Shown: positions 1 through 9,603 of the stretch, one piece after another
How the letters are laid out: every line of letters starts with the position of its first letter
How positions within the stretch are numbered: position 1 is the stretch's first letter
Assembly (NCBI GenBank): GCA_944321145.1
Contig: CALUKF010000006.1
Location: 1-64,000 of the forward strand
Length of the DNA: 64,000 nucleotides
Source of the DNA: an uncultured Odoribacter sp.
GTDB lineage: Bacteria; Bacteroidota; Bacteroidia; Bacteroidales; Marinifilaceae
Direction: 5' to 3'
Notes under the pieces: model-generated
Database searches by the model: none
What the model was told of the DNA's origin: nothing
The model's input: the letters and a program-made list of their open reading frames with translations, nothing else
Made by a program: the position numbers and the translations under genes

Positions 1-38
1 ATTTTCCAAATGTTCTTTAATGTATCAAATAACTTCAT
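1..38 (-). CDS. secY: SecY N-terminus (partial, runs off the window)
   Basis: Only twelve codons are present, reading M-K-L-F-D-T-L-K-N-I-W-K. This resembles the N-terminus of Bacteroidota SecY, the central channel of the Sec translocon, where a TLKNIWK-like stretch precedes the first membrane helix. SecY is also the gene expected after rplO in spc operons. The ATG at 36-38 has a purine-rich GGAAGAAC just upstream. The identification rests on position plus this short match. Confidence 0.7.
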   Translation of the reverse strand, partial: MKLFDTLKNIWK

Positions 39-124
39 GTTCTTCCATTTAACTATTTAATCGTTCATCTCTTTATTCGTCCTACCAAAATAGGACAAAT
101 AAACAGACAAACGAGTAAACATAT
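39..124 (-). other. rplO-secY spacer with a small hairpin
   Basis: This 86-base spacer is longer than other gaps in the operon. It holds a 6-bp inverted repeat GTCCTA/TAGGAC around 89-106 with no U-run after it, so it is a weak terminator at best. It could be an RNA-processing or translational control element before secY. No promoter with both boxes is evident. Confidence 0.35.
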
Positions 125-571
125 TTATAATACGACTACAGTTCCTCCTGCAGCCTGAATCGCTTCAATCGCTTTTTTAGAGAATGCATTGGCTTTCACT
201 TCGAGCTTCAGGGTAAGAGGACCTTCGCCCAAAATTTTCAACAAAGCATTTTTGTTTAGCAAACCTGCATTAATCAGCACGTCACGATCGATCATTGTCA
301 GATTATCCCTTTCAGCCAAAGATTGTAACATACCTACATTTATCGCTTTATACTCTACACGATTGATATTCTTAAAGCCAAATTTCGGTACACGTCTCTG
401 CAAAGGCATCTGTCCACCCTCAAACCCTATCTTCATGTGATAACCTGACCTTGATTTAGCACCTTTATGACCTCTTGTAGAGGTACCTCCTTTTCCTGAG
501 CCTTGCCCACGACCAATTCTTCTTTCGTGATGGGTAGAGCCCAAAGCCGGTTTCAAGTTACTTAAATCCAT
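125..571 (-). CDS. rplO: 50S ribosomal protein L15
   Basis: 148 residues, normal length for bacterial L15. The Gly/Arg/Lys-rich N-terminal arm ([18 protein letters not shown]) that threads into 23S rRNA is present, followed by the globular domain ending AAGGTVVVL. It lies 29 bases after rpmD in the spc part of the superoperon and is the last complete gene before secY. Confidence 0.97.
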   Translation of the reverse strand: MDLSNLKPALGSTHHERRIGRGQGSGKGGTSTRGHKGAKSRSGYHMKIGFEGGQMPLQRRVPKFGFKNINRVEYKAINVGMLQSLAERDNLTMIDRDVLINAGLLNKNALLKILGEGPLTLKLEVKANAFSKKAIEAIQAAGGTVVVL

Positions 572-600
572 CTTATCTCAACTTATAAAATATTCGACAA

Positions 601-783
601 TCATTTAACTTCCTCCACTCGAACCAAATGGCTGATTTTCTTCACCATTCCCAAAATCTGCGGAGTTGCTTCGTGTTCAACACTACTATTCATTTTCTTC
701 AAGCCTAAAGCCTGAACAGTACCTACCTGCGTCTTATCGCTACCGATTTTACTCTTTACAAGCGTAATCTTAATCCTTGCCAT
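601..783 (-). CDS. rpmD: 50S ribosomal protein L30
   Basis: 60 residues, the usual bacterial L30 length, starting [14 protein letters not shown] and carrying the typical [13 protein letters not shown] segment. It sits between rpsE and rplO, the canonical spc order, and is probably co-transcribed with them. Confidence 0.96.
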   Translation of the reverse strand: MARIKITLVKSKIGSDKTQVGTVQALGLKKMNSSVEHEATPQILGMVKKISHLVRVEEVK

Positions 784-794
784 GGTACACCTTT

Positions 795-1301
795 TTATCC
801 ATTAAACACTTTATCTAACGTAATTCCACGCTGTTGTGCTACAGTGCGGGCATCACGCATCTCTTTCAATGCGGCAATCGTCGCCTTCACCAAATTGTGA
901 GGATTGGACGAACCTTTGCTCTTTGCCAACACATCACGAATTCCAGCGCTCTCCAAAACTGCACGCATAGCACCTCCGGCTACTAATCCCGTACCTGAAG
1001 AAGCAGGTTTCATGAAAACTTCAGAACCGCTATAACGGGCGATTTGCTCATGAGGAATAGTACCTTTCAACACCGGCACTTTTATCAAGTTTTTCTTTGC
1101 AGCTTCAACACCTTTAGCAATTGCAGTCGTCACTTCATTGGCTTTTCCCAAGCCCCAACCTACTACGCCGTTCTCATTGCCAACTACAACAATGGCTGCA
1201 AAACTAAAAGCACGACCACCTTTCGTAACTTTGGTCACACGATTGATGGCTACCAATCTGTCCTTTAACTCTAAGTCAGTATTATTTACTCTCTGTTCCA
1301 T
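795..1301 (-). CDS. rpsE: 30S ribosomal protein S5
   Basis: 168 residues with the N-terminal double-stranded RNA-binding fold ([19 protein letters not shown]) and the C-terminal S5 domain ([14 protein letters not shown]). S5 helps form the mRNA entry and accuracy region of the 30S subunit. It is 12 bases downstream of rplR. The ATG giving [15 protein letters not shown] is taken as the start because it gives family length. Confidence 0.97.
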   Translation of the reverse strand: MEQRVNNTDLELKDRLVAINRVTKVTKGGRAFSFAAIVVVGNENGVVGWGLGKANEVTTAIAKGVEAAKKNLIKVPVLKGTIPHEQIARYSGSEVFMKPASSGTGLVAGGAMRAVLESAGIRDVLAKSKGSSNPHNLVKATIAALKEMRDARTVAQQRGITLDKVFNG

Positions 1302-1313
1302 CCTGCTAAGCTA

Positions 1314-1670
1314 TTAAAAATTGAGACCTCCATTACGGGCTGCATCTGCCAAAGCTTTCACCCTACCATGATACAAATACCCATTTCTGTCAAATACAAC
1401 GCTTTCAATGCCGGCAGCTTTAGCTTTCTCTGCAATAACAGCCCCTACTAATGCAGCCTGCTCCATCTTAGTGCCTTTTTTCTCTGCAATATCCTTACAC
1501 AAGGAAGATGCTGAAGCCAATGTTTTGCCGGCTTTGTCATCAATCAATTGTACAGATATTTGCATATTTGAACGGAAAACACTCATACGAGGACGTTCTG
1601 CCGTTCCAGAGACAATTTTCCGAATTCTCTGTTTTATCCTTAATCTTCTTTCTTTCTTAGTTAAAGCCAT
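1314..1670 (-). CDS. rplR: 50S ribosomal protein L18
   Basis: 118 residues, starting [18 protein letters not shown] with a basic arm followed by the [10 protein letters not shown] 5S-rRNA-binding segment and the family C-terminus [17 protein letters not shown]18 binds 5S rRNA together with L5. It lies 21 bases after rplF. Confidence 0.97.
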   Translation of the reverse strand: MALTKKERRLRIKQRIRKIVSGTAERPRMSVFRSNMQISVQLIDDKAGKTLASASSLCKDIAEKKGTKMEQAALVGAVIAEKAKAAGIESVVFDRNGYLYHGRVKALADAARNGGLNF

Positions 1671-1691
1671 AACTTTTCACTCTTTTAGTAA

Positions 1692-2246
1692 TTAAACCTT
1701 AGCTGACTTGCCTGCTTTACGACGTACAACTTCTCCCACGAAACGGATACCCTTTCCTTTATAAGGTTCCGGCTTACGGAAAGAACGGATTTTTGCAGCC
1801 ACTTGGCCAATCAACTGCTTGTCGCAACTTTCAAGAGTAATGATTGGATTGGAACGCTTCTCTGTCACAGCAGAAACTTTCACTTCTGCAGGCAACTGCA
1901 AGAAAATAGCGTGAGAATAACCTAAGCCCAGTTCCAGCACCTGCCCTTCTGCATTGGCTCGGAAACCGACTCCGACTAACTCTTGTTTAATCACATAACC
2001 TTCAGAAACGCCAACTACCATGTTATGAATCAATGAGCGATATAAACCATGCTGGGCTTTATGCTCTTTATCTTCTGTATGACGTTGTACATGAAGTACA
2101 TTATCTTCAATTGTTACAGTAAGGTCAGAACTTACTTTCTGAGAAAGCTGTCCCTTAGGTCCTTTTACTGTGACGGTATTATCAGGGCTTACGGTTACCT
2201 GAACCCCCTGCGGTATATGAATTGGTAATTTTCCTATTCGTGACAT
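1692..2246 (-). CDS. rplF: 50S ribosomal protein L6
   Basis: 184 residues with the two repeated L6 domains. MSRIGKLPIHIPQGV and TVKGPKGQLS mark the first, and the C-terminal EPYKGKGIRFVGEVVRRK is the family signature. L6 lies near the GTPase-associated centre that elongation factors contact. Confidence 0.97.
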   Translation of the reverse strand: MSRIGKLPIHIPQGVQVTVSPDNTVTVKGPKGQLSQKVSSDLTVTIEDNVLHVQRHTEDKEHKAQHGLYRSLIHNMVVGVSEGYVIKQELVGVGFRANAEGQVLELGLGYSHAIFLQLPAEVKVSAVTEKRSNPIITLESCDKQLIGQVAAKIRSFRKPEPYKGKGIRFVGEVVRRKAGKSAKV

Positions 2247-2263
2247 CTCTTCTTCACTTTAAA

Positions 2264-2659
2264 TTAATACACATAGCATAATACCTCACCACCTACATTG
2301 CGCTGACGGGCTTCTTTGTCTGTCATCAACCCCAATGAGGTAGACAAAATGGCGATACCCAACCCATTTAATACACGTGGCATATCTTCAACACTCGTAT
2401 AGCGGCGCAAACCGGGCTTAGATACCCTAACCAACGACTTGATTGCCGGCTCTTTTGTCTCAGGATTATATTTTAATGCTATCTTAATATTGCTTATAGC
2501 ACCTTCCTGTTCGTATTTATAGTTTAAGATATAACCTTTCTCTTTCAATATTTTCGTCATTTCCAGTTTCATTTTTGAACCCGGAATCTCCACAACTTTG
2601 TGACCAACTCTCACCGCATTCCTGATGCGTGTAAGAAAATCTGCTATTGGATCTGTCAT
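2264..2659 (-). CDS. rpsH: 30S ribosomal protein S8
   Basis: 131 residues, starting [15 protein letters not shown] and ending in the conserved [20 protein letters not shown]8 binds helix 21 of 16S rRNA. In E. coli it also represses the spc operon by binding mRNA at the start of rplE, which is relevant because a structured spacer lies before rplE here (3512-3646). Whether S8 acts at that spacer cannot be told from sequence alone. Confidence 0.97.
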   Translation of the reverse strand: MTDPIADFLTRIRNAVRVGHKVVEIPGSKMKLEMTKILKEKGYILNYKYEQEGAISNIKIALKYNPETKEPAIKSLVRVSKPGLRRYTSVEDMPRVLNGLGIAILSTSLGLMTDKEARQRNVGGEVLCYVY

Positions 2660-2678
2660 CTCTTTTCGTTTAAAATTA

Positions 2679-2948
2679 TTACCAACTAGCCTTTTTAACT
2701 CCCGGTATCAAACCTGCCGATGCCATTTCGCGGAACTGGATACGGCTGATACCAAATTGTCTCATATACCCTCTGGGGCGTCCCGTCAATTTGCAACGAT
2801 TATGCAAACGGATCGGGTTAGAGTTCTTAGGCAGGAGACTTAACCCTGCGTAGTCACCTTCCGCTTTTAACTTTGCCCGCTTTGCTGCGTACTTTTCTAC
2901 CAATTTTGCACGCCTCATTTCCCGGGCTTTCATTGATTCTTTTGCCAT
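2679..2948 (-). CDS. rpsN: 30S ribosomal protein S14
   Basis: 89 residues, starting [20 protein letters not shown]. It keeps the C-terminal block [19 protein letters not shown]. The four-cysteine zinc site of C+ S14 is absent, so this is the zinc-independent form. It sits between rplE and rpsH, the normal spc position. Confidence 0.96.
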   Translation of the reverse strand: MAKESMKAREMRRAKLVEKYAAKRAKLKAEGDYAGLSLLPKNSNPIRLHNRCKLTGRPRGYMRQFGISRIQFREMASAGLIPGVKKASW

Positions 2949-2962
2949 TTCACTTCTGTTTT

Positions 2963-3511
2963 TTAGTTCTTTTTAAATGGTAATCCAAACTCTCTGAGCA
3001 GAGCAAAACCTTCTTCGTCGGTATTAGCCGAAGTCACAAATGTAATATTCATACCCATGATTTTGTGTACGGAATCCAACACAATTTCAGGGAATATGAT
3101 CTGCTCTTCAAGACCTAACGTATAATTGCCTTTTCCGTCCAACTTGCTGTTGATGCCCTTGAAGTCACGGATACGCGGCAGAGCACTGCAAATCAGTCGT
3201 TCCAGAAACTCATACATTCTTTCCTTGCGCAACGTTACTTTCACACCGATGGGCATACCTTTACGCAACTTAAAATTAGAAACGTCTTTTGTAGACTTTC
3301 CAACAACTGCTTTCTGACCTGTAATAGCAGTGATTTCATTCACGGCAAACTCCAGAATTTTCTTATCCTGAATTGCTGCTCCCACTCCCTGATTGATTAC
3401 TATCTTCTCCAAACGGGGAGTCTGCATAACTGACTTGTATCCGAATTCCTTGATCAAAGTCGGTACAATCTCTTCGTTATACTTTGTTTTTAAATTTGGT
3501 ACGTATTTCAT
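2963..3511 (-). CDS. rplE: 50S ribosomal protein L5
   Basis: 182 residues, with the Bacteroidota-type start [20 protein letters not shown] and the conserved [11 protein letters not shown] and [18 protein letters not shown] segments. L5 binds 5S rRNA and contacts P-site tRNA. It is separated from rplX by a 135-base spacer holding hairpins and a two-box promoter, so it probably begins a second transcript within the superoperon. Confidence 0.97.
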   Translation of the reverse strand: MKYVPNLKTKYNEEIVPTLIKEFGYKSVMQTPRLEKIVINQGVGAAIQDKKILEFAVNEITAITGQKAVVGKSTKDVSNFKLRKGMPIGVKVTLRKERMYEFLERLICSALPRIRDFKGINSKLDGKGNYTLGLEEQIIFPEIVLDSVHKIMGMNITFVTSANTDEEGFALLREFGLPFKKN

Positions 3512-3554
3512 TCTATAAATTATTTTATGCTAAACGCTGCATTAATTGCGGCTG

Positions 3555-3585
3555 CAAAGCTACAAAATTAATTTTATATATGCAA
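3555..3585 (-). promoter_or_regulatory. Internal promoter before rplE
   Basis: Read on the minus strand, TTG (3583-3585), a 20-base spacer and TAGCTTTG (3555-3562) match the Bacteroidota housekeeping consensus TTG-N19/20-TAnnTTTG. The predicted start site would leave a leader of roughly 35-40 bases before rplE. It would add transcription of rplE-rplO-secY beyond the main str/S10 promoter. Confidence 0.6.
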
Positions 3586-3587
3586 TA

Positions 3588-3641
3588 CCAAGGCGAAGTA
3601 TAATACTCAGCCTCGGAATTGCACAATTATAGTTTCACAAC
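3588..3641 (-). promoter_or_regulatory. Tandem hairpins in the rplX-rplE spacer
   Basis: Two inverted repeats lie just after rplX. The larger (3588-3616) pairs CCGAGGC with GCCTTGG around a second inner stem. The smaller (about 3626-3641) pairs ATAGTT with AACTAT around TCAC. No U-tract follows either one, so a feedback binding site or processing element is at least as likely as a terminator. In E. coli the S8 feedback site lies at the equivalent gene junction; a match here is inference. Confidence 0.45.
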
Positions 3642-3646
3642 TATGC

Positions 3647-3970
3647 TTATTTCAAAATCTCTCCGGACTTTTTGGCATATCTCACCAATTTGCCCTTATC
3701 ATCCAACTTACGCCCGATGCGGGTAGCCTTTCCTGTTGAAGGATCAATCGGATTCAGATTGGAAATATGAATCGGAGCCTCCTTCTTGATAATTCCTCCC
3801 TGAGGATGTTTTGCATTCGGCTTTGTGTGCCGGCTTACCATATTCACGCCTTCCACAATAGCCCTCTCCTCTTCAGGCAGCACTTCCAGCACCTTGCCCT
3901 GCTTTCCTTTATCCTCTCCGGCATTTACCTGCACTAAATCGCCCTTCTTAATATGAAATTTCCTATTCAT
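3647..3970 (-). CDS. rplX: 50S ribosomal protein L24
   Basis: 107 residues with an N-terminal KOW motif ([20 protein letters not shown]) and the L24 signature [15 protein letters not shown]24 is an assembly-initiating protein that binds 23S rRNA domain I. It is 20 bases downstream of rplN and followed by the structured spacer before rplE. Confidence 0.97.
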   Translation of the reverse strand: MNRKFHIKKGDLVQVNAGEDKGKQGKVLEVLPEEERAIVEGVNMVSRHTKPNAKHPQGGIIKKEAPIHISNLNPIDPSTGKATRIGRKLDDKGKLVRYAKKSGEILK

Positions 3971-3990
3971 CGCTTTAAATTTTCTATTAA

Positions 3991-4356
3991 TTAAAGAACC
4001 TCCGGAGCTAACGAAACAATCTTCGTATAACCGTCACGAACTTCTCTGGCCACCGGACCAAAGATACGAGTACCTCTCATTTCGCCCGCGTTATTCAACA
4101 ATACACACGCATTGTCATCAAAGCGAATATAAGATCCATCAGGACGTCTGTACTCTTTAGTCGTCCGAACTACCACTGCCTTGCTAACCGTTCCTTGTTT
4201 AATATCACCATTAGGCAAAGCACTCTTCACGGCAACAACGATTTTATCGCCAACACGGGCATATCTTTTCTTCGTGCCGCCGAGCACGCGAATACAGAGC
4301 ACTTCTTTGGCACCACTGTTATCCGCTACTGATAATCTGGTTTCCTGTTGTATCAT
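3991..4356 (-). CDS. rplN: 50S ribosomal protein L14
   Basis: 121 residues, starting [18 protein letters not shown] and ending [23 protein letters not shown], which are diagnostic for L14. It forms part of the subunit interface. The gene starts two bases after rpsQ ends, so the two are probably translationally coupled. Confidence 0.97.
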   Translation of the reverse strand: MIQQETRLSVADNSGAKEVLCIRVLGGTKKRYARVGDKIVVAVKSALPNGDIKQGTVSKAVVVRTTKEYRRPDGSYIRFDDNACVLLNNAGEMRGTRIFGPVAREVRDGYTKIVSLAPEVL

Positions 4357-4358
4357 GA

Positions 4359-4613
4359 CTACTTCACTTTTTCAACAATTTCAACTAATCTCCATCTCTT
4401 CATTTTGCTCAAAGGACGGGTTTCCATAATTCTCACCGTATCCCCAATGTTACACTCATTCTTTTCATCATGAGCAGTAAACTTCTTGGTTTTCTTCACA
4501 AACTTTCCGTAAATCGGGTGTTTCTCCTTAAAATGTACAGCAACGGTTATTGTCTTGTCCATCTTATTGCTCACAACCACACCGATACGCTCTTTTCTAA
4601 GATTTCTTTCCAT
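4359..4613 (-). CDS. rpsQ: 30S ribosomal protein S17
   Basis: 84 residues with the S17 OB-fold segments [18 protein letters not shown] and [20 protein letters not shown]17 is an early-binding protein of the 30S body. It lies four bases after rpmC and two bases before rplN. Confidence 0.97.
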   Translation of the reverse strand: MERNLRKERIGVVVSNKMDKTITVAVHFKEKHPIYGKFVKKTKKFTAHDEKNECNIGDTVRIMETRPLSKMKRWRLVEIVEKVK

Positions 4614-4617
4614 TGCC

Positions 4618-4818
4618 TTACTTCTTTTCAGTTAATTCTCTCTTACGTAATTCTGTCATCATACGAGCGATAGTCTTACGCGCAGCCCGAATCTGCATCG
4701 GGTTCTCCAAAGGAGTAATCGTATGATTCATTTTCAGCTTATTCAAAGCAGTCTTTTCATTTGCCACTTTCTCTTTAAGCTCTGCCGTGGTCATCTGTAT
4801 AATTTCTGAATTTTTCAT
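4618..4818 (-). CDS. rpmC: 50S ribosomal protein L29
   Basis: 66 residues, a two-helix protein starting [17 protein letters not shown] and containing the family block [21 protein letters not shown]29 lies at the polypeptide exit and contributes to the trigger factor and SRP docking area. It is flanked by rplP and rpsQ as usual. Confidence 0.96.
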   Translation of the reverse strand: MKNSEIIQMTTAELKEKVANEKTALNKLKMNHTITPLENPMQIRAARKTIARMMTELRKRELTEKK

Positions 4819-4856
4819 CTCTCTGACAAATTAATTTTAAACTTAATAGCCGAAGA

Positions 4857-5279
4857 CTATTCTTCTACATAATCACGTCTGACCACAAACTTCGTCGTAA
4901 TAGGTAATTTCTGTGCTGCAAGACGTAAAGCTTCTTTTGCCACTGCATAAGGAACTCCATCTGCTTCGAAAAGAATACGTCCCGGAGTCACAGGAGCGAC
5001 AAAACCTTCCGGATTACCTTTACCCTTACCCATACGTACCTCAGCAGGTTTTTTCGTAATCGGCTTATCGGGGAATATACGAATCCAAATTTGTCCCTGA
5101 CGTTGCATATAACGAGTCACTGCAACACGAGCTGCTTCAATCTGGCGTCCTTCAATCCATTTCTCTTCTAACGCCTTAATTCCAAAAGAGCCGAATGCGA
5201 GCTGGTTGCCTCTTTGGGCATTGCCTTTCATTCTTCCCTTTTGACTTCTTCTAAATTTAGTCCTTTTTGGCTGTAACAT
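4857..5279 (-). CDS. rplP: 50S ribosomal protein L16
   Basis: 140 residues, starting [19 protein letters not shown] and containing the conserved [19 protein letters not shown] loop that reaches toward the peptidyl transferase centre. It lies 29 bases after rpsC in the normal S10-operon order. Confidence 0.97.
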   Translation of the reverse strand: MLQPKRTKFRRSQKGRMKGNAQRGNQLAFGSFGIKALEEKWIEGRQIEAARVAVTRYMQRQGQIWIRIFPDKPITKKPAEVRMGKGKGNPEGFVAPVTPGRILFEADGVPYAVAKEALRLAAQKLPITTKFVVRRDYVEE

Positions 5280-5308
5280 AGCTCTTCGTTTTATAAATTA
5301 AAAGACTA

Positions 5309-6040
5309 TTATTTCCTTTTCTTCTTAAAACCACCCCTCTTGCCATCAGGTCTCCCCGCTGAAGGACGGCCATTGTCACGGCTTTGAAGCAATGAATTCG
5401 GAACAAGTTCACGCTTTCCATATACTTCGCCTTTGCAAATCCACACCTTAATACCCAACAAACCGTAAGTAGTAAGGGCTTCTGCCTGTGCATAATCAAT
5501 ATCGGCACGGAAAGTATGCAACGGAGTTCTTCCCTCCTTAAACATCTCCGCACGCGCCATCTCGGCTCCATTCAAACGACCGGAAATCAAAATCTTGATA
5601 CCCTCTGCCCCCATCCGCATGGTAGAAGCGATTGCCATCTTAATAGCACGGCGGTAAGCCACACGCCCTTCCAACTGGCGGGCAATATTATTGCCTACAA
5701 TCACGGCATCCAACTCCGGACGCTTGATTTCGAAAATATTGATCTGAACTTCCTTGTCAGTAATCTTCTTCAACTCCTCTTTCAACTTATCAACCTCCTG
5801 ACCGCCTTTTCCGATAATAATACCGGGACGCGCAGTGTTAATCGTGATAGTAATGAGTTTCAGTGTACGCTCGATAACAATTTTGGCAATCCCTGCTTTG
5901 GCAAGACGTGCATTCAGGTATTTCCTGATTTTATAGTCTTCCACCAATTTGTCGCCATAATTTTTGCCACCGAACCAATTAGAATCCCATCCTCGGATGA
6001 TACCTAATCTATTGCTTATTGGATTACATTTTTGTCCCAT
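5309..6040 (-). CDS. rpsC: 30S ribosomal protein S3
   Basis: 243 residues, starting [20 protein letters not shown]. The KH domain with its GxxG loop ([14 protein letters not shown]) is visible, and the C-terminal S3 domain is followed by a short basic tail ([11 protein letters not shown]). S3 lies at the mRNA entry site. It starts three bases after rplV ends. Confidence 0.97.
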   Translation of the reverse strand: MGQKCNPISNRLGIIRGWDSNWFGGKNYGDKLVEDYKIRKYLNARLAKAGIAKIVIERTLKLITITINTARPGIIIGKGGQEVDKLKEELKKITDKEVQINIFEIKRPELDAVIVGNNIARQLEGRVAYRRAIKMAIASTMRMGAEGIKILISGRLNGAEMARAEMFKEGRTPLHTFRADIDYAQAEALTTYGLLGIKVWICKGEVYGKRELVPNSLLQSRDNGRPSAGRPDGKRGGFKKKRK

Positions 6041-6043
6041 GCT

Positions 6044-6466
6044 TTACTCTTTTACAGTGTTTTCAACAACGGCAGTTTTACTTCCCAACACAATCGTGAC
6101 ATGATTGGATCTTTTACGAATTCTGTGAGCTCTTCCCTGAGGAGCCGGACGCAATCTCTTCAATATGCCGGCACCGTCAACAAAAATCTCCTTAATATAA
6201 AGGGCTGCATCATCAATACGTGCACCATCATTCTTAACGCTCCAATTGGCGATTGCAGAAAGCAACAACTTCTCCACTTTACGCGCAGCTTCTTTAGGAC
6301 AAAATTTCAGCGTATCCAACGCCTTCTGTACGTCCATTCCACGTACAAGGTCTGCCACCAATCTCATTTTCTGAGGTGATGAAGGACAATCATGCAGCAC
6401 AGCGAAAGCCTTTTGTTTTCTGGCTTCCTTCATCTGATTTGCTCTTATTCTTTTTCTTGCACCCAT
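6044..6466 (-). CDS. rplV: 50S ribosomal protein L22
   Basis: The start is set at the ATG giving MGARKRIRANQ (140 residues), as in other Bacteroidota L22. An upstream in-frame TTG would add only three residues. The conserved exit-tunnel beta hairpin region RLRPAPQGRAHRIRKRSNH is present near the C-terminus. It lies between rpsS and rpsC. Confidence 0.96.
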   Translation of the reverse strand: MGARKRIRANQMKEARKQKAFAVLHDCPSSPQKMRLVADLVRGMDVQKALDTLKFCPKEAARKVEKLLLSAIANWSVKNDGARIDDAALYIKEIFVDGAGILKRLRPAPQGRAHRIRKRSNHVTIVLGSKTAVVENTVKE

Positions 6467-6507
6467 TTTATACAATTCTTCATTTGTTCAACTTATAACT
6501 CACGCTA

Positions 6508-6777
6508 TTATTTCTTCTTCTTATCAGCGTGACCTCTAAATGTACGTGTTGGCGCAAATTCCCCTAACTTATGTCCAACCATATTCTCGGTTACATAAAC
6601 AGGAATGAACTTATTGCCATTATGTACAGCTATCGTATGCCCTACGAAATCAGGAGAAATCATCGAATAGCGAGCCCAGGTTTTAACAACCGATTTCTTA
6701 TTGGTCTCATTCATCGCCAATATTCTCTTCTCTAACTTCACATCAATAAAAGGGCCTTTTTTTAATGAACGACTCAT
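6508..6777 (-). CDS. rpsS: 30S ribosomal protein S19
   Basis: 89 residues, starting [19 protein letters not shown], with the conserved [20 protein letters not shown] and [10 protein letters not shown] segments. S19 sits in the 30S head next to S13. It is 22 bases after rplB. Confidence 0.97.
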   Translation of the reverse strand: MSRSLKKGPFIDVKLEKRILAMNETNKKSVVKTWARYSMISPDFVGHTIAVHNGNKFIPVYVTENMVGHKLGEFAPTRTFRGHADKKKK

Positions 6778-6799
6778 AACATCAAAATTTAATCAGTTA

Positions 6800-7621
6800 T
6801 TATTTCCTTCTCTCTACAATATACTTTGAAGATGCCTTCTTTGGAGCCCTCGTCTTATAGCCCTTAGCTAACAAGCCCTTGCGTGATCTCGGGTGACCTC
6901 CTGAAGCACGGCCTTCACCACCGCCCATCGGGTGGTCAACCGGGTTCATTACCACACCACGTACACGAGGACGGCGACCCAACCAGCGAGTACGACCGGC
7001 TTTACCGGAACGTTCCAAAGAATGGTCTGGATTAGAAACCGTACCTACGGTAGCCTTGCAAGTCACCAATACCATACGCACTTCTCCTGAGGGCAATTTA
7101 ATAGAAGCATACTTCCCTTCTCTTGCTACCAACTGAGCATAAGACCCTGCACTACGTGCCATTACAGCCCCTTGTCCGGGTCTCAATTCAATGTTATGGA
7201 TAATTGTACCCAATGGGATTTCCGACAAATACAGCGTATTGCCCACTTCCGGCGCAACACCCTTGCCGCTTTCCACAGTCTGACCAACAGCCAAACCAAC
7301 CGGAGCAACAATGTAACGCTTCTCTCCGTCGGCATACACCAACAAAGCAATGCGAGCCGTCCGGTTAGGGTCATACTCGATTGTTGCCACGCGAGCCGGG
7401 ATATTTTCCTTCTCACGCTTGAAGTCAATTACTCTGTATCTGCGTTTATGACCACCACCTATATACCTCATTGTCATCTTACCGGTGTTATTGCGTCCAC
7501 CGGTCTTGCTGTAGGGTCTCAACAATGATTTCTCAGGTCTATCTGTCGTCACCTGCTCGAAAGTATTCACTACTTTCCCCCTTTGTCCAGGTGTTACAGG
7601 ATTCAATTTTCTTACAGCCAT
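6800..7621 (-). CDS. rplB: 50S ribosomal protein L2
   Basis: 273 residues, the full L2 length. It has the RNA-binding OB fold ([20 protein letters not shown]) and the C-terminal signature [19 protein letters not shown], whose histidine lies near the peptidyl transferase centre. It starts five bases after rplW ends. Confidence 0.98.
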   Translation of the reverse strand: MAVRKLNPVTPGQRGKVVNTFEQVTTDRPEKSLLRPYSKTGGRNNTGKMTMRYIGGGHKRRYRVIDFKREKENIPARVATIEYDPNRTARIALLVYADGEKRYIVAPVGLAVGQTVESGKGVAPEVGNTLYLSEIPLGTIIHNIELRPGQGAVMARSAGSYAQLVAREGKYASIKLPSGEVRMVLVTCKATVGTVSNPDHSLERSGKAGRTRWLGRRPRVRGVVMNPVDHPMGGGEGRASGGHPRSRKGLLAKGYKTRAPKKASSKYIVERRK

Positions 7622-7626
7622 CTTAT

Positions 7627-7917
7627 TTAAATATTGCTAAAAAAATCAATTTTATCACCTTCTGCTAAAGTAACAATTGCTTTCTTGAACGAATTCGTGC
7701 GTCCGCTGATCACCCCGGCCTTCGTATAACGGGACTTTACAGACCCTTGGTAACGCTGGGTATTCACTGCCACCACATTCACTCCGTACATTGCTTCAAC
7801 TGCTTGCTTTATCTCAATCTTATTCGCATCCTTTGCCACCACAAAAGCAACTTTATTTTGCTTGTCGGTCAGCATTGTCATCTTCTCCGTCAATACGGGC
7901 TTAATAATAATTTCCAT
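7627..7917 (-). CDS. rplW: 50S ribosomal protein L23
   Basis: 96 residues, starting [19 protein letters not shown], with the [17 protein letters not shown] segment typical of L23. L23 is the main docking site for trigger factor and SRP at the exit tunnel. It is ten bases after rplD and five before rplB. Confidence 0.96.
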   Translation of the reverse strand: MEIIIKPVLTEKMTMLTDKQNKVAFVVAKDANKIEIKQAVEAMYGVNVVAVNTQRYQGSVKSRYTKAGVISGRTNSFKKAIVTLAEGDKIDFFSNI

Positions 7918-7927
7918 CTCGCTTCGT

Positions 7928-8563
7928 TTAATTAAGATTGAACATCACGTTAAGGCCCTCCACAGAACTTTCAAGCAAAACAAGGTTTTTAGCCTTCATA
8001 ATGTTGTAAGTTGCAATGTCGTTTACTCTCATCACTTCTACACCCTGCAAATTCCGGGCAGAAAGCAATACGTTCGTATTCACGTCTTTGCCCAACACCA
8101 ACAACAAACGTCCCTTGTTCACCTGCAAATTGTTCATCAGGCTTACCATCTGTTTGGTCTTCGGTGCCTCAAAGGTGAAATCTTCAACGACTTTCACAGC
8201 ATTTGCATTAGCTTTCACCGCTAAAGCTGATTTACGAGCCAATTTCTTCAATTTCTTGTTCAGCTTGAAACTATAGTCTCTTGGTACAGGACCGAATACA
8301 CGGCCTCCACCCCTGAACTCAGGATTCTTTATACCACCGGCACGAGCACCACCCGTTCCCTTTTGCTTTTTCAACTTACGGGTACTACCGGAAATTTCAT
8401 TCCGTTGCTTAGACTTATGGGTACCTTGACGGTTGTTGGCAAGGAACTGCTTCACATCAAGATAAATCGCATGCTCATTTGGCGTTATTCCAAAGATAGC
8501 GTCATCCAACACTACCTTTCTCCCGGTATCTTGACCGGCAATGTTTAGTACACTTAACTCCAT
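7928..8563 (-). CDS. rplD: 50S ribosomal protein L4
   Basis: 211 residues with the conserved tunnel-lining loop region [22 protein letters not shown]. In E. coli L4 also represses the S10 operon through its leader RNA. A perfect 10-bp hairpin before rpsJ here (9569-9593) could serve a similar role, but that is inference. The start codon shares one base with the rplC stop, suggesting translational coupling. Confidence 0.97.
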   Translation of the reverse strand: MELSVLNIAGQDTGRKVVLDDAIFGITPNEHAIYLDVKQFLANNRQGTHKSKQRNEISGSTRKLKKQKGTGGARAGGIKNPEFRGGGRVFGPVPRDYSFKLNKKLKKLARKSALAVKANANAVKVVEDFTFEAPKTKQMVSLMNNLQVNKGRLLLVLGKDVNTNVLLSARNLQGVEVMRVNDIATYNIMKAKNLVLLESSVEGLNVMFNLN

Positions 8564-9186
8564 TACTTCTGAATAATTACGTATGAACCTTTAGTTCCGG
8601 GAACAGAGCCCTTCACCAACAACAAATTATTTTCAGGAATTATCTTCAAAATTTCCAAGTTCTCCACAGTGACCCTATCGCCGCCCATGCGTCCGCCCAT
8701 GCGCATGCCCTTGAACACACGCGCCGGAGTAGAACAAGCTCCGATAGAACCCGGCTTTCTCGTACGGTTATGCTGGCCGTGAGTAGTCTGACCCACACCG
8801 CCAAAACCATGACGTTTCACAACGCCCTGATAACCTTTTCCTTTTGAAGTCCCCACGATATCAATGAAAGACGTCCCCTCCAAAATCTTCACATCAATGA
8901 CATCGCCTAATTTGTACTCCTCTCCAAATCCCGCAAACTCTACAAGTTTACGCTTCGGAGTTGTGCCTGCTTTCTTAAAATGTCCACTTAGCTGCTTCGT
9001 CGTGTGCTTCTCCTTCTTCTCGTCAAAACCCAACTGAAGCGCTTCGTAACCGTCCTTTTCCAAGGTCTTTACCTGAGTTACGACACATGGACCGCATTCA
9101 ATAACAGTGCATGGAATATTTTTTCCCTCAACACTGAAAACGGAAGTCATTCCGACTTTTTTTCCAATTAAACCTTGTGCTTTCAT
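8563..9186 (-). CDS. rplC: 50S ribosomal protein L3
   Basis: 207 residues, starting [18 protein letters not shown], with the L3 signature [19 protein letters not shown] and the loop [20 protein letters not shown] that reaches the peptidyl transferase centre. It is 51 bases downstream of rpsJ and overlaps rplD by one base. Confidence 0.97.
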   Translation of the reverse strand: MKAQGLIGKKVGMTSVFSVEGKNIPCTVIECGPCVVTQVKTLEKDGYEALQLGFDEKKEKHTTKQLSGHFKKAGTTPKRKLVEFAGFGEEYKLGDVIDVKILEGTSFIDIVGTSKGKGYQGVVKRHGFGGVGQTTHGQHNRTRKPGSIGACSTPARVFKGMRMGGRMGGDRVTVENLEILKIIPENNLLLVKGSVPGTKGSYVIIQK

Positions 9187-9237
9187 CTTTTTAATAGTTT
9201 AATCTCCATAACGACATAGGATTTCGTCGTCCATTCA

Positions 9238-9543
9238 TTACACTTTAATCTCTACTTCAACACCACTCGGCAATTCAAGTTTCATCAACGCATCGATTGT
9301 CCCAGCCGTTGAGCTGTAAATGTCAATCAGACGCTTGAACGTACATAACAAAAATTGCTCACGACTTTTCTTGTTCACAAAAGTCGAACGGTTTACGGTA
9401 AATATCCCCTTGTGTGTCGGAAGAGGAATAGGACCGCTTACCACAGCCCCCGTAGCCTTCACCGTCTTAACAATCTTCTCTGCGGACTTGTCAACCAAGT
9501 TGTGATCGTAAGATTTTAACTTAATTCTGATTTTTTGGCTCAT
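9238..9543 (-). CDS. rpsJ: 30S ribosomal protein S10
   Basis: 101 residues, starting [20 protein letters not shown], with the S10 block [20 protein letters not shown]10 also acts as NusE in transcription antitermination. In this genome type it follows fusA directly, with no tuf gene between, so the str and S10 operons are joined. A strong hairpin lies in the 60-base gap before it. Confidence 0.97.
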   Translation of the reverse strand: MSQKIRIKLKSYDHNLVDKSAEKIVKTVKATGAVVSGPIPLPTHKGIFTVNRSTFVNKKSREQFLLCTFKRLIDIYSSTAGTIDALMKLELPSGVEVEIKV

Positions 9544-9568
9544 GTTTTTTAGTTATTATATTTAAGCG

Positions 9569-9593
9569 GTCGGAAAGCACGAAGCTTTCCGAC
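9569..9593 (-). promoter_or_regulatory. fusA-rpsJ spacer hairpin
   Basis: A perfect 10-bp inverted repeat, GTCGGAAAGC paired with GCTTTCCGAC around a 5-base loop, sits between fusA and rpsJ. The bases after it on the minus strand are mixed A/T/C rather than a U-run, so it is not a typical intrinsic terminator. It could be a processing site, a weak attenuator or a ribosomal-protein binding site for S10-operon control. Confidence 0.5.
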
Positions 9594-9603
9594 ATTAATT
9601 CTT

